From: Rosa chinensis
Lineage: Eukaryota > Streptophyta > Magnoliopsida > Rosales > Rosaceae
Assembly: GCF_002994745.2 (NCBI RefSeq)
Contig: NC_037094.1
Coordinates: 62,556,139-62,620,138 of the forward strand
Direction of reading: 5' to 3'
Length of the DNA: 64,000 nt
Shown here: positions 1-13,999 of the stretch, in pieces
How the letters are laid out: the number at the start of each line of letters is the position of its first letter
Position numbering within the stretch: position 1 is the first letter of the stretch
Translations under genes and position numbers: made by a program
The notes under the pieces: model-generated
Told to the model about the DNA's origin: nothing
The model's input: the letters and a program-made list of their open reading frames with translations, nothing else
Databases searched by the model: none

Positions 1-104
1 TTAAGCTGGAATTTCTACTATTGTCGTTTTATGACCCTCTGGTGGTGCATTGTCACCCTGATTAAGTATTCATCTCTCTATACCTATCTCCTTTTGGTGT
101 ACAG

Positions 105-3100
105 GGGCATCAGGGTTGTGTTAATTCGATTGCTTGGAATTCTAGAGGTTCACTTTTAGTATCTGGATCAGACGACACACGGGTATGCTGGTCTTATCTT
201 ATATTGTCACTTCACATTATCCCAGGTGATAGATAGGTTAAATGAAAGAAACATTAGCATAATGAATAGGAAGAGTAAAATTATGGAAGGAAATCTTCAC
301 GCATGATGTGTTCAGGACATAATTCATAATCAAAAGTACTTTTACTTTCATCCTGGAAGCTTTGTACGTATCAAAAACTTTTCTGTGGAAATTATTTTCA
401 TATTTTATTACATGCGCTTTCTGTTACTATCTCTGCATGGATTAAAAATTATGTATTGAGATATATGGAGCTTAACATAAGCTATATTCAATGTGATGAT
501 CTTGTTGTCATTGTGGTTAAGAACTTGGTAACGCTTCTAAGGTCCAAAATCAAAGAAGATGAAATTTCGAGACTTGAAGTTATATATGCATTTGCAACAT
601 GCAAAAAATTGTCAATACCTCCATGTTGTGCAGATAAATATTTGGAGCTACTCTAGTCGGAAGCTTTTGCATTCTATTGAGACTGGGCACTGTGCAAACA
701 TATTTTGTACAAAATTTGTCCCTGAAACTTCTGATGAGCTTGTTGTCTCTGGAGCTGGAGATGCAGAAGTAATGTTTTAACATTTGCTCAGTGGTTAATT
801 GCTAATTCTATTTGCTCATAGTTAACTAGCATTTATATGCCCTTCTGTTTTTGCAGGTTCGGTTATTTAATTTGTCTCAGTTAAGTGGGAGAGGACCTGA
901 AGATAATGCAGTTCCTCCATCAGCTCTGTATCAATGTCACACAAGAAGAGTAAAAAAGTTAGCTGTAAGAATTTCGGATTTAGAGAAAGTATACATTCAA
1001 TTCATTTTTATACTTATTCTGTGGGGGGATGTTCATTGTTTCATGTATATTTACTTGCTGGGATCTTGTACTCACTGCATTTCTTTATTTTAGGTTGAAG
1101 TTGGGAATCCCAATGTGGTATGGAGTGCAAGTGAAGATGGAACTTTGAGACAGCATGACTTTCGAGAGGGTACTTCTTGCCCTCCTGCTGGATCTGCTCA
1201 TCAAGAATGTCGCAACATTTTAGTAAGTGCTTGTTCAAATTCATTTTATATAAGATGAAAACCCCAGTTGCTTTTTGTAGTTTTATTAGTTAGACCTTCG
1301 GTAAGAGATATAAACTCTTGTTGCTTCACAAGTTCCTCTGATAGAGATTTATGTAAGTTCCATCATTTACCACCAAATAGGTCCTATCCTTGTGTAGACA
1401 TTAATAAGACATTGAAAACTGGATTCCACAGTTTCCACCACAGGAAATTAGCTCTGTTGACCAGGCACCAGAATAGATGCCTAAATGTAAAATTTCATTT
1501 GCATTAAATATTTGTTATAGATCACTTTTCTGGTGTAAATATGAAGCTCTTTTTGCTGCATTTTTCTTCAGTAAGCTTATATCTGGAAGCCAGAATCTTA
1601 GGTGTCTCTCTTTTGGTCCCTTTCCTAGAATCAATTTCACATATAGTTCTTTATTGCAGCTTGACTTGCGGTCTGGAGCAAAGAAGTCACTAGCTGATCC
1701 CCCGAAACAAACATTTGCTCTAAAATCTTGTGATATCAGTTCCACTAGGCCTCATCTGCTATTAGTTGGTGGGAGGTATTTGTTGTTGATTCTTATCAAC
1801 GAGGTTAAGTATTTCAGCTACTCTTTCTATTTCAACTAATTTGTCTTCTCTGAATTTTTGCAGTGATGCATTTGCGCGTTTATATGATAGAAGGATGCTG
1901 CCTCCTCTGACATCCTGCCGGAAAAGGACATCTCCACCTCCTTGTGTTAACTATTTCTGTCCAATGCATCTCTCTGATCGTGTTAGTTTACAGTTCCTAA
2001 TTAAACTGCTGAAATTTGATCATGATCCTTGTGTCAGAATTAGAAGAACTTTATTACCTTTTGAAACATAAAGCTCTTTGGTGCATCCTGTTTCTTGCAC
2101 CCAATTTTTTCTAGAATAGGAAAAAGTAATTGCCAATGAAACTTCTGGATATTAATTACTAATTGAAGTTATAGCAATTGGCTTGCAAAACATACATTTA
2201 ATGCTATTCTAATGTAATTTCTCAGGGACGTACAAGCTTGCACTTAACTCACGTTACATTTAGCCCAGATGGAGAAGAGGTTCTACTTAGTTATAGTGGG
2301 GAGCATGTATATTTGATGAACGTAAATCATGGTATTTTAATCAGCCTGGAATAATTTAAAAATGGTATGATATGAAAAAACCCAGCTTAATAATTTAAAT
2401 TGATTTTTGCAATTTGCAGCTGGTGGAAGTGCTGTGCAGTATACTTCAGGAGATGCTTCAAAGATAATGAGCTTCATACCTATACTGAATGGGCTAGAAC
2501 TGCAGCAACCAGCATCCAGTGTCTTCAGAAGTCGTCTTCCTAAAAGACGCAAGGCCACTGCTATGGTGTGCATCTTTGCTTCTGGATTTTGGTCATTCTT
2601 GTTACTTTTATCTTTCTGCAAGATGGTCATAGCTAGTATCTAACACAGTTGCTGCAGCATGAAAAATGCAGTAGACTAACTCAAATTGCTGAGAAGTCCT
2701 TGGAGGAGGGGAATTTTTATCATGGCATTGAGGCATGCAATGAGGTGCTGGATGGATATGGTCGCGATATTGGGCCCATACTAAGGCATGATTGTCTCTG
2801 TACTCGTGCCGCATTGTTGCTGAAGGTTCTTTTGATATCAAGCAAAGTTACATGGTTGGATTATGGTACCTTAATTTAAGATTCTCTGGGGCTTACTTCT
2901 TTCCCTTTTTTTCTTTTCCAGCGTAATTGGAAAAACGATGCTCATATGGCTATAAGAGATTGCTATAATGCCCGGAAAATTGATAACTCCTCTTTCAGAG
3001 CTCATTACTATATGTCTGAAGCTTTATCACAGGTAATATTGTACTGCACTTGAATGTATGATGGTCTGAGATTTTATTGTTTTGTTGGATGGGTTAGGGG

Positions 3101-6100
3101 TGGAGGAAAATTGGAGTTAGGAAATAAATTGTACTCATATATACAGATAAGATTGATCAAGTAATTTTCCATTTAAAAGCTAATGCAATATTGCCACCAA
3201 AGGATAACGCCAAATATATAAATTCTTTTGACCTTTGTTTTTCCACTTACCATAACATATGCAAGGAATTGTAGTAGGGAAAAGTTTATAATAAACATAA
3301 GGAAAGGAAACATGTAGCTTATCTATAACCATATAGTTACCTAAGCTTTCTTTTAGACGGTTTTTTCAACTCGACAATTGTGGATATGGTAGTGGAAATT
3401 CAGATACACATTTACTTAATACAGTTATCCTAATTCCAATTTGAAATAGTTGAGCATTGTAAAACACTTTTGCCTCCTATTCCTCTTGCTGACAGACCTG
3501 TAGTGAAAGCAAGGGTTTGTTTGAAGCTAATTATCAGTTATTTTGAGGAGCAATGCTGTGAACAAATTTCTTAAGGAATTGGGTTTATCTGTTACAATAA
3601 AAAGAAAAAGGAAAATACTGTTTATTATTTTTACGCATCTGGGTTCCTGATACTATTCTTCAAAGGAAACTATAGCAGATATAAAGTCGTGGCATCAATG
3701 GCTTAATAGACCCCGTCATATCTCTGCCAGAGTATAATCACATATTCATGCAATATCTGGTGCTTCTTGCTCTCAAAATGTTGTCAGCTTGGCTTGATAA
3801 ACTACTTTATGATTATATGTTTTCTGTATATAGCTAAGAAACATGTGTTTGATCATGAATGAAGTGAGAGAAGTTTGATAAGTATGGACTTTGGACCTGT
3901 CTTTGTTTTTGGTAAAGTATTTTTTTTATTGATGAATGCTATTTTCTTGCAGTTGGCCAAACATAAAGAAGCTGTAGAATTTGCTATGGCAGCGCATTCT
4001 TTAGCTCCGTCAAATCCTGAGGTAACAGCACAATTGGAGAGTGTAAAAAGAAAGCTTGCTGCAGGTTTGTGACTTTGAGTGTGTTGTGCATTCTTTGATT
4101 CCCAGTAAAGTAGATTGTATATTTTTGAGTGCATCCTTTGATACTTTACTGCAGGATTATAGATTTTTAATTCAGCTGTTAATTTTATCTAGCGTAGTAA
4201 CGATGTGGCCTCTATATGTTGAACTGAGACTAAAACCTTTAGATAACTAGGGTAATAGCATACCGGAGTAATGTATTGTTTACAATTTGTTATATTCTGT
4301 TGTAGACAGACATTACTTTTTCTGTTAACACAGACACGTCCATATCTGGCATGTCAACATCCTAAATCTGGATATATGGCCTGCTGATATATTTGTCTTG
4401 TTCATTTGGATAAAGATCTTCTGAATTTGAATATGTAGTCTTGGGAATGAACCATATATTAGTGAAGTCAAATTAAAAGTGAAAATATAACCTTTTTCAT
4501 TTTCTTGACAAAGATAATTGAACACCTTGATAACTCTACAAATTTTCCTAGTATGAAATTGTTTTATTATGAGGAGGGTTTCCCCCTTCCCTAAGGAAGA
4601 GTATGGGGAGAGCTGACATGGTGGACATAATTATTGTATCCTTAGGTGTCCAACGAAGTTTTTTCGTGGAAGTGTCATACAAACTCTATGGTGTAATGTA
4701 GTTGGAAAGGAGTGGAATCTGTCTTTTCTTTGATAGTCAGTGCCCCTATTTCTTGACCTGTTTTAGGACTTACTCATGCTTTAATAACCTTATCTCTAAT
4801 ATGGTGGGAAAATATGCATCAACCTAATTATTGATTATCCTTTTCTTCACCTTTCTCTCCAGCCTGGTTGGGTGGTCAATGCTACGTCACTAATGTTTAT
4901 TTTAAATAGATGCCATTTTTGCTTTTTATAGATATGTTTTCTCCTTTATTTGGTTGATTTCCCATTTTTGAAGAGTTGGAACTCCCAGACTCTATGTCCA
5001 ATAATAAGAGCAGTGCCTTAGTTTCACCATCTAGAAAAACACACAGAAAAAGCTGTTTGTTCAAATCAGTGTATTGTCATCAAGTTAAACATGAGAAAAA
5101 GTTGCAATTTTTTTACCGTTCGATTCAACTTAGTTAAAGGAAGCCTTTAAATATAGTAGTGATATAAAGAGATCAAATGTACCTCACTGAGTCACTGCTA
5201 CTCATTCAAATATTTAAGTCTACTGCAAATCGTCCTTAAAATGAATAGATTGAGAATATTAAGGACATTATTTCTTGCATCTTTATCTTTATTCTTGTTA
5301 TGTATTATTAACTGTATAGTTCTTTGATTAGCTGAGTCTGAGAGAAATGGTAAGCCAAATGATGGGGCACCCAGGTCTGAACCTCGGGGTGGAAGAGTGC
5401 TATCCCTTAGTGACATACTTTACCGATCTGAGGGTAATAGTGAAGCTTCACAAGATGGTCCAAGATCTGAAAGAGAGGATTCTGATTATGACGAGGAATT
5501 GGAGTTGGACTTTGAAACGTCCATCTCAGGTGATGAAGAGCAAGATATCGAGCCCAATATTCTACATGGAAGTGTAAATCTGAGAATTCATCGAAGAAGT
5601 GATTCTTCTAGAGAAGTTGAAGGGGCAAATGGCTCTTGTGGATCACCTTCATCATCATCTCAAAATGAAAGACTCCCGTATCAGGTCCTTTTCATACCTA
5701 TGGTGTAAACTATTTCCAGATTGGTGATATGTAATGGTTTTGTTGAGTCACTTTTTTTTCTTTTAATATTTTATATATTTTTTCATAAAGAAATGTAGAT
5801 GACATACCTATGTTGTTGAGTCGCTTTTGCATAGGCTTTATTCTATACGGAGCTGTGCGAAGTTATATCTTTTTAGCTATGTTTTTGAAGGCTTGATTAC
5901 AATTGTTTTTAATCTTTCAACCAACTGGTGAAAGTATGGATCACTGTTTAGTGTAAAAAGTGGTTCACTTTTGTCACCTATTTGTTTCTTTCGACCTGAT
6001 TTTTGCATTGGATGCACATCAAATATTCTTCATCTGCCGTATTATTTTGGTGATCCTATGCCCTTTAACGAAGGATGCATGAAGATAAATTGACTTTTGT

Positions 6101-8660
6101 AGGGTTGGCAGAAGCATAGGATATCATCTTTTACTTCAATATTTTAGATTTAATTATTTGGTTTCCTCTTATCAGTTATTTTGGATATTTGTTATGTGAG
6201 ACTGTCTATAAAGTGGCTTTATGGTAATACGGTTTTAAAATTAATAATGTTAAATGAACCACATTTTCATTTAGCTCATCTAACCACGATGGGGTATTTA
6301 GACATTGGACATTGCTAGAGACATGGTGTCAAGCCAGCGTTTTAACGCCACATGACATGGTGTGTTAAAGAAATGCCACATAATTTGATTAAATGTTGCA
6401 CAAGAAATTATGGCATCTTTAGCATGGCCTTTCAGTATTATGGCCTATAGTTGTAATTGAAAAAAAAAGGTTGACTTTAGTTATGCCTAGCACATTGTGT
6501 TGTTGTTGGTGGTGGTGGTGTTGCTGTTGTTGTCATGAGTTAGGTTTAGTTCCCCTTTCTTTCTCTATTCTGAATCAGCCTCAGCAATAGGGAATTTCAT
6601 TTTATTTTCGCACTGGTTGTTTTGTATTGTTGGTCAAATTACCTTTCTTCATGCAGGATTTCCTCAAATTTAAATCCTATTTTTTTTCCTTAACATTAAT
6701 GAAATAGTCTGTTCAAATGAATGTAATTCACGTGTCATTTCTTTTTCATTATATGTTGCAGCCTGCGGCAGTTATTGATATGAAACAGAGATATGTCGGT
6801 CATTGTAATGTTGGAACTGACATAAAACAAGCCAGCTTTCTTGGCCAGAGAGGTATGTCTTAGGGATAAGGATGTCATGCAATATTATGAGTCCTCAGTC
6901 ATTCTTCAGGGTTGAATGTTACTGTTCAATGTAAAAATTTGGATTTTTGGTAAATGACCCGCATACCTCTATTCTCTACTTATGCACTGTGCTAGAGTGC
7001 TTCCCGCAATGTCTTGTTATAGAAGTCCTCATGACAAGCTTTTTGCTATATTTGTGTTTCAAAATTTGGTGATTAGATTTTCTTTGTGATTTATCTTCCT
7101 TTATATTTCTAAGTTTATGGTTTTTATAAGAGGTCAAAGAGCGCGGGCGCTCGCACACATGAATGCATCAATGCCCTCCCATCATGCATATTGATGATGC
7201 CAAGATTCGTGATCTTGACTGTTTGCTTCAGTTATTAGTAATATATCAAAAGAAAATGTTTTGAGTTTTCAGGAAGCTTGTTATAATCATAAATACTGTT
7301 TTCTGTATTGATTTGCAGGTGAATATGTTGCTAGTGGAAGTGATGATGGCAGATGGTTTATCTGGGAGAAACGAACTGGCAGACTAATAAAAATGCTTCA
7401 AGGAGATGAAGCTGGTAACTCTTTTCCCTGCAGCACAAAATAATGGGAGTAGCAACTTTCTGTAGTGTTTTCATAACAATTTTTCATGTTCCTCTGCAGT
7501 TGTGAACTGTGTACAGTGCCATCCCTCCGATTGTGTTGTGGCAACTAGTGGGATTGACAGTACAATAAAGGTGCGTATTCTGAACTCACTGTTTTGATTT
7601 TTTTTTTATTGATTGGGGTTGGGTGATGTAAGGAAACATTCTGATATTTTTTCTGGTTGATTGTTGTAGTTATGGACCCCAAGTGCTTCGGTCCCATCTA
7701 TTGTAGCTGGTGGAGCGGCTGGACCAGAAACTGCTAACATTTCTAGCGTTTTGTCAGCTAATCAGCGCAGATTAAGCCATAATCGTGAAACCATCCTGTA
7801 AGGCTTATCAGATTCTGATTTCTTGCCCCACTTTCTGTAAAGAATTTTTTTTCTTTTTAAATTGATTTTGTATGTTATAAAAGGAAAGGTCCGTGCTTCC
7901 ATATGGTTTTCATTCATTTTTGTTTTGAAATTCGGTTGGCAAGTTTGCCCACATGTTTGCTACTATTGCTAGCAAACTTCCATGCCATGTATCTAGGTCA
8001 GTGGTACGGATTGTAACTTACAGATTTTTTTGGTACCGGTGAGTTATACAATACAACCTATAAAACAGCATGCCTATCAAACTGTATATTCCATGATTCC
8101 CACTCCAGTTCTCTCCTTCTCCTGAGCCTTTTATAGAATGTTCCACAGGGAACTGTAGCTATTCAGCACTGCAAGTTCTCATGCATGCTGGGCTCAATTC
8201 ACACATATCCATGTTTTTGGCGACCGAGGGTTTCCATTGGAAGCTGAAACTTCAAACTGACTAAGTCTGAACATGTATGAGGCCTATGCTTCAACCTCTG
8301 ATATAGAGATGACTATGCAGTTATAAAAACTCTGCAAGTTCTCATGCATGATAGCTTCATGCATATTCATGTTTTTGCTAACGACTGGTTTCTTATTCTA
8401 GCCTGAAACTTCAAACCTAGTATGTATGAGGTCTATGCTTCAAACCCTGAGATTAAGATGACTGAAGCAAATTTGTGATTGTCCAAATGGTGTTTTAGAT
8501 GTTTCAGGTAGTCTAAATGTAGCCTTACCCATGTATCTTGTTTCATCCAATGACTAATGTAATTTTTGCTAGGTACAGCCGTTCTGAAATTTTGGAGCAT
8601 TTTCGAATGCATGAATTTACTGAAGGAAGCTTGCACCCGTTTGAGTGTGCTCAGAGCTAA
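105..8660 (+). CDS. ASG2: WD40-TPR protein, ASG2/WDTC1-like DCAF, 5' end outside window
   Basis: Exons: 105-182, 634-768, 857-964, 1094-1222, 1660-1775, 1864-1981, 2226-2331, 2420-2565, 2649-2825, 2922-3032, 3953-4064, 5332-5684, 6762-6852, 7319-7414, 7500-7570, 7670-7797, 8573-8660. All have GT-AG borders, and together they read 720 residues in one frame up to TAA. The first visible exon starts inside a WD40 repeat, so the N-terminus lies upstream. Residues 1-300 are WD40-like. DWD-like motifs RQHDFR and ARLYDRR are the kind used to bind DDB1. Residues 313-446 form about three TPRs, residues 480-520 are acidic, and WD40 repeats resume at 570-650. The protein ends CAQS, a CaaX-type prenylation signal. 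Known of the family: Arabidopsis ASG2 is a farnesylated DWD protein acting in abscisic acid responses and germination; animal WDTC1 is a CUL4-DDB1 receptor. Inferred: the same role here. The gene looks intact. Introns of 0.9-1.3 kb (3033-3952, 4065-5331, 5685-6761) hold nothing else I recognise apart from a short microsatellite. Confidence 0.93.
6499..6533. repeat. GTT/GGT microsatellite in ASG2-like intron
   Basis: A short interrupted run of GTT and GGT triplets lies in the intron 5685-6761 of the WD40-TPR gene. No other structure was seen around it. Confidence 0.7.
8168..8465. repeat. diverged tandem duplication in last coding intron of ASG2-like gene
   Basis: Two adjacent diverged copies lie at about 8168-8320 and 8330-8465. 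Both read, in order, CTGCAAGTTCTCATGCATG, then CATGTTTTTG, then CTGAAACTTCAAAC, then TATGAGG-CTATGCTTCAA. The duplication lengthens the intron 7798-8572 and has no coding content. Confidence 0.75.
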
Positions 8661-10300
8661 ACAAGGTTATAACTGGAGCATGGAGGTAAAGATCATATCT
8701 TAATCTCTGAAAATCATTTTATTCTTGTTCTTCCAGAGTTTCATGTACATGAACCAGTGAGTGGCATCATAGTGAGTTAAGAATTTCAATGTAGTGGCCT
8801 TAGCTTGATGCGTCACAGTTTTGATTTGAAGTGTTGAATTGTTGTAATTTGTATTCCAATTGTATGTGCCCGGGCACACGACCAGACAAACACAGTATAT
8901 ATACCCATACACATGGACTTAAATCTGATAAAATAGTCTTAAAAAAAGGAATATGGGGATTGATACAAGGTATACAGTTAGAGTTTTAAAGTTATGTTAG
9001 ACTCAAATTTTGACTGTGAGCTTATGTTCCACCATACTGTTGTTGAATTATGAAAATTACTTTAGCCTAGTATATTTCCTTTATAGATATAAGGAATTCT
9101 TGTGTAAATGCTACAACTTTTTCAACAGCTTAATTGTTTGAGGATGTTTAATTGTTTATTATTATTATTCAAACTATCTACTCACATTATTTTGTTACAA
9201 GTGATCCAAATAAGAGTCAAAGGTTTTATGAATTTATTTTAGTCGATACTGGCTCTATTAGTATTACTCATAACAAAGACAGAGACGGTCAAATTTCTCA
9301 TTCAAAAATCCAAATCCGTCAAGTTTTAACCTTTGAAAATTGGAATCAGCACTCAATGACTTCCAAACAATTTTCCCAAAATTTTATTCCTCTAACTTTT
9401 ATTTACTGGGATTATGGATTTGCTTGGTTCATTATCATTATTAGTTTTGGGTAGAAGGATAATATAATTCCTTAGTTTGTGAAATGGTAGAGTTAGTGTG
9501 ACCATGCCCCCATCTATCCAAAATATTTTGATAAGAAACTGTTATGGTTTAACGGACTCTGCACTAGTCTAGTCAGGTCATGCTTTGTTCACTTTGAAAC
9601 CTCGTTATTGTTATCATGATCATTATCATTTTTGGGTAGAAGGATAATATAATTCCTTAGTTTGTGAAATGGTAGAGTTAGTGTGACCATCTACCCAAAA
9701 AAATAAAAAAAAGTTAGTGTGACCATATTTTGATAAGAAACTGTTATGGTTTAACGACTCTGCACTAGCCTAGTTAGGTCATGCTTTGTGTCACTTTGAA
9801 ACCTCAAGTTTACATTTGATAGATGGGTAGACGTTGGAAGTCTGCAGACATTTTTTTTTACCTTGAGCTGAGAATGGGTTTTATAGATGTTGACAAGATG
9901 TGTATGATTCTTTGTTGTTACAGATAAATTATGCTCAACTGTAAATGAGACAATCAGGAATCTTGCGGATCATGGAAAGCATTATGGGATAGCCCTAAAT
10001 AAGGCAAAAATAGAGAGGCACTGCTATGCTGTGTTCAGCTGTAAAGTTTTCCCCATTACAATTTGTCATTATCCCCCTCCAAGCATTTTCCTTGCCTGTA
10101 TAGTATAGTAGAGATTCTCAACTTGAGAATGCTCTCGGTCTGTGTGTTGTTTTTTGCTCTCATGCTTACTATGTATTTATTTTGATTCTTCCTTATTGTC
10201 AATATTGTGTACAGTATAAGAAATCAGAGAACTCTTTTTTGGGTAATAGAGTTGATAACTATATATGTATATATTACCAACTCAGTTTTGTTTTTGTTTT
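8661..10300 (+). other. 3'UTR region of ASG2-like gene with probable UTR intron 8686-9923
   Basis: A good donor (GGAG/GTAAAG) lies 25 bases after the stop codon. A good acceptor (TTGTTACAG) ends at 9923 and is followed by A-rich, non-coding exon-like sequence. I infer a 3'UTR intron of about 1.24 kb that contains the tandem duplication at 9428-9808. No clear polyadenylation signal was fixed, so the end is approximate. A stop more than about 50 nt before a downstream exon junction could trigger decay; here the distance is only 25 nt, so none is expected. Confidence 0.45.
9428..9808. repeat. direct tandem duplication, unit about 185 bp
   Basis: Copy 1 spans about 9428-9610 and copy 2 about 9611-9808. 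Both contain GGTAGAAGGATAATATAATT, AGAGTTAGTGTGACCAT, ATTTTGATAAGAAACTG and GTCATGCTTTGT in the same order. They differ by small indels, including an A-rich insertion in copy 2. This is a recent local duplication, probably inside the 3'UTR intron. Confidence 0.85.
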
Positions 10301-11970
10301 GTTTGATCTGATTTCCGCAAGTGAACATATGTTCACTGAACCTGTTTTCGTTGTGATCCTTCACTTCTTGCTGATTGAAGCTGTAGTATGTTATGTTAGT
10401 CATGCCAATGACGTCAGGTTGGGAATATAGTTGTCAGCCCCGACCTGTGGAAGGGTTGGAAATATAATCCTTTATGATTGCAACTTCATACGTTTTGCAA
10501 TTTCAACTTTTATCCCAACCAAACACTCCCACTGTTGCCCCTTCGACGCATACAATTGTTTGATGTGTGCATCATGAGTTAAAAAACTTCAAGGAATTAG
10601 GAAAGACGCATTTTTTGTGATATAATCGACCATACAACCATCATTACTTTATGACTGTAAACAATGTACTTAAAATTTCATCTTTGCATGATTGGATAGT
10701 TCCTATGTGATTTTGAGTTAGGGATGAAGGAAAGTACGTAAAATAATGTAGTGTGATAGCGAGTTTGCGCAGGGCGGTGCTTTGGTTGGGTAATTTCTGA
10801 ATTTATCGAATACCTTTGGTTTAATAAACAACTTTTACTCTTTAGCACGCGGTTGAGACTTGTTTGGTGTCCAGAAATTTCATATTGTCCTTATCATACA
10901 TAGTTCCGGTAGGCCTTCCGGGTCGGCAGTTTTATGACTGGTGAGGGCTCGTCTCCACCATATCCACGCGAACAACCACCATATCCACCTACACGTCAGT
11001 CAGTACAAGGAATATGGCTGCCACACACAACCCCACCCCCCCCTCCCCCAAATGTAGGACAGAGGTCATACCGCCATAGAGAAGTAGAGAACCATATTAT
11101 GTTGGACAAATAAGAACGTATGAACAACTCCCATTGAGAATGTAAGAAACACTCACTGAGGTCGTATGTCTCACTAGAAGTCTCTGCAATTAGAACCTTC
11201 GACCACTAGTGTTTAGGCTGAACTCATTTTTAGTTTTGTTTAATTTTGACACGTATGTGTAGCAATAAGTGTTTATTTATGTAAGAGATGTGATCAGTAA
11301 GTGTGATACGATTGTCTTGAAAGTATAATTTGTTTATCGATCAAATATGTTGCACGAAATTTATTGGTCATGATAAGAAAAACAGATTCAGTTATGTTTT
11401 TTTTTGGACTTTAAAAATTAAAAAGAAAAGAAGAGAAAATGAACTTTGCGAGGGAAGCAAGAGAGAAGGAAACAAGCGAAGTTTTGAATTTTCAAACTGA
11501 TGGGGATGTGCAGTCGTGCACATTTTCAACCCAATAATCTCTCATCCCTCTCCTCCCCCCTTCTCCACTTGCAACCACCTCGGCACCATTCCTGCCCAAC
11601 CATCAATCCTAGAGGCAGTCACCGATCATAGCCGTCAATGAACCCACCGCCACCTTCACCATCAATACCATTCTACTCGGACGCCAGCTTCACAAACAGC
11701 TGCCTCTCTTCCGATAGGAATCAGCTGCGCTGGTAGCTCCTTTGCTAAGGATACGAAGAAATTGCATAATGTTGTGGAGGACAAAGAGAGGGCATTGGAG
11801 GCCAAGAGAGAAGAGAAAAGAGGATTTTATTGGAGAATGAGTTGAAGAAGAGAGTCGAGTATTCGCAAAGTTTCAGTGAGAGGGAATGAGGCCAAGAGAG
11901 AATTTCAGGCTATAGAGAGCGATCTGCATCTGTATCACTGTTCTATGTGTTGGCGATATTTCAAAATACT
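10300..11970. other. intergenic, nothing recognised
   Basis: AT-rich sequence with short C-rich patches near 11,030 and 11,560. I see no coding frame with family features, no terminal repeats and no RNA gene. Confidence 0.6.
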
Positions 11971-13404
11971 TTGTGTAACACCAAATTCATTGAAAAACTT
12001 TTTATTATTCATTTATTCTAAATGTTACTAATTCATTATGCTCATAATTAGAGCATATTAAAGTTATTATGGGAGTTACAATATTACAATAATTATCTTA
12101 TTAAATTTGCATAATATCTCCAAACCTTTTCATCTACTATATATACCTATCATTTCTTGGTCTTACACACACAATGAAATTCATTATCTTCTATAGTTCT
12201 CTCTGTGAGAGATTATTCAATGCACCGCCGTGCACTTGCACCAACATAAATGAATGGTTAGATTGCATTAAATACACTTTTTGTTTATTAAAAATAAAGT
12301 TGATAATAAATATCAAGGGTTGAGATTATTTTATAAGGGTTGGGTCACTTATACCGTCGGTGCATAGAATAATTTCCATCTCTCTGTAGCCATTTCTCTA
12401 GTGAGTTCATGTACATATTCTAGAGTGTTCCTTGTTCTTGCTCTTTCATAATGCCAAAGGAAAAAAAATCACTCTTTTCGAGTAATGTGTCATTCGGAAG
12501 CCTATAAATCCAAAAGATAAGTTCTATAATCCATGTTATTTAATCTATTATGACAATAATATTATGATTATTATTTGTTATTAATATATTGTATTTTTGA
12601 GATCTTGTAGGAGGTGAAATCTGGTGACCGAAACAGCATCCATCGATCAAATTTTCCAACAATCTTAAGAGTAGATTTTGTTGGTGGATGTTTCCTTGTG
12701 GAAATCTTGGACATAAAGATAAGTCTTTTATTCATTGAGTGAACATAATTCTCTGTCATTAAATATATTACTTTCAACTCCGAGAATTGCAAAGAACTAC
12801 TGAAATTTTTCTTTGAGAATGAAGGATCACTATATCTTGATACATTTATGAATTAGTTGTTGCTTTTTGCAATAGGAACTGTTTGATTTGGAATTATATG
12901 TGATTAGTTGGCTTTCTATTGATTGCAAAAGTACTGATTGCACTTTAATACTACATTAAGTTTTGGTTACATTTTATTTGCTTATGGCTTATGATCGTTT
13001 AATTTCTGCCTATAGATTTTGAGTTGTTATTGGCGTTAGGTTATAACTAAATAGTTCTACATTTGAATGTTGATCCTATAATGTGCATTTTTCAGTTAGT
13101 AATGCATGGTGTAATGATGTTTTGAGTTGTGTGCTACCATTAATTTTAGTTTTATTTGCATTCGCTTCATTGTTCAAAGGAATTATGTTTGTAACTTAAA
13201 AATTACCCGTTTCGCACATTTACTTTTCTATATTAATTTTTGTGTTTAATATCGTTTTACCATTTTCGTACTATTTATTTTCCATCATTGCTATTAACCT
13301 TATGGTTTAGCAAGAGTTTTTAATTCTCTTTGTTATATGATTTGAACCATAATTATTTTCTATGCATTAATATATTTTTTACCGTTATAACTTGAAAAGT
13401 TGCT

Positions 13405-13952
13405 CCTTTGTTGTTGCCTTCGGAATACGTCCCTTCGAAGTATTTTTCTTCAAGGAAGAAAAAAAAAATTGAAATGTTGCCTTCGGATTATTGTTTCTTC
13501 AGAAATAATAAAGTTGTTGCCTCTCAATATTTCCATTGCCTCTTGATTAAGATGATGCCTCGTTTGCCTGAAAAATAAATGTGTTATCATGAATAATGCA
13601 TCGAGAAATTATTTTGTCAATTGACGGTTGCCTATGGTAATTTGATGCCTCAGAATATTATTATGTCCCTACGATTGATGCCTTTGAAAAATGTTGCCTT
13701 AAAATTTGGCTACAAGTAATAGGGGTTGCCTCAATATTTAAATGGTAATGAACATAGTTGCCTTGAGAATTTGGTTACCGAGAAAATAATTGCCTGATTC
13801 TATATTATTGGTGCTTCCGGATATAATGCAGAGACAACAAGTCTTTAAACATGGTTCCCTAGCCATATTTGCTCAGATGGTTAGCTCCATATGCTGCCTT
13901 TAGGTTTTGGGTTGCCTTTCGAATTTTTGTTGCCTTTCGGTCAATGTTGCTT

Positions 13953-13999
<47 letters not shown>

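Noticed and set aside
11976..12246. LTR-like block TGTAACACC...CACCAACA
   Set aside because: No matching flanking duplication, no second copy and no primer-binding site; kept only as a low-confidence note.
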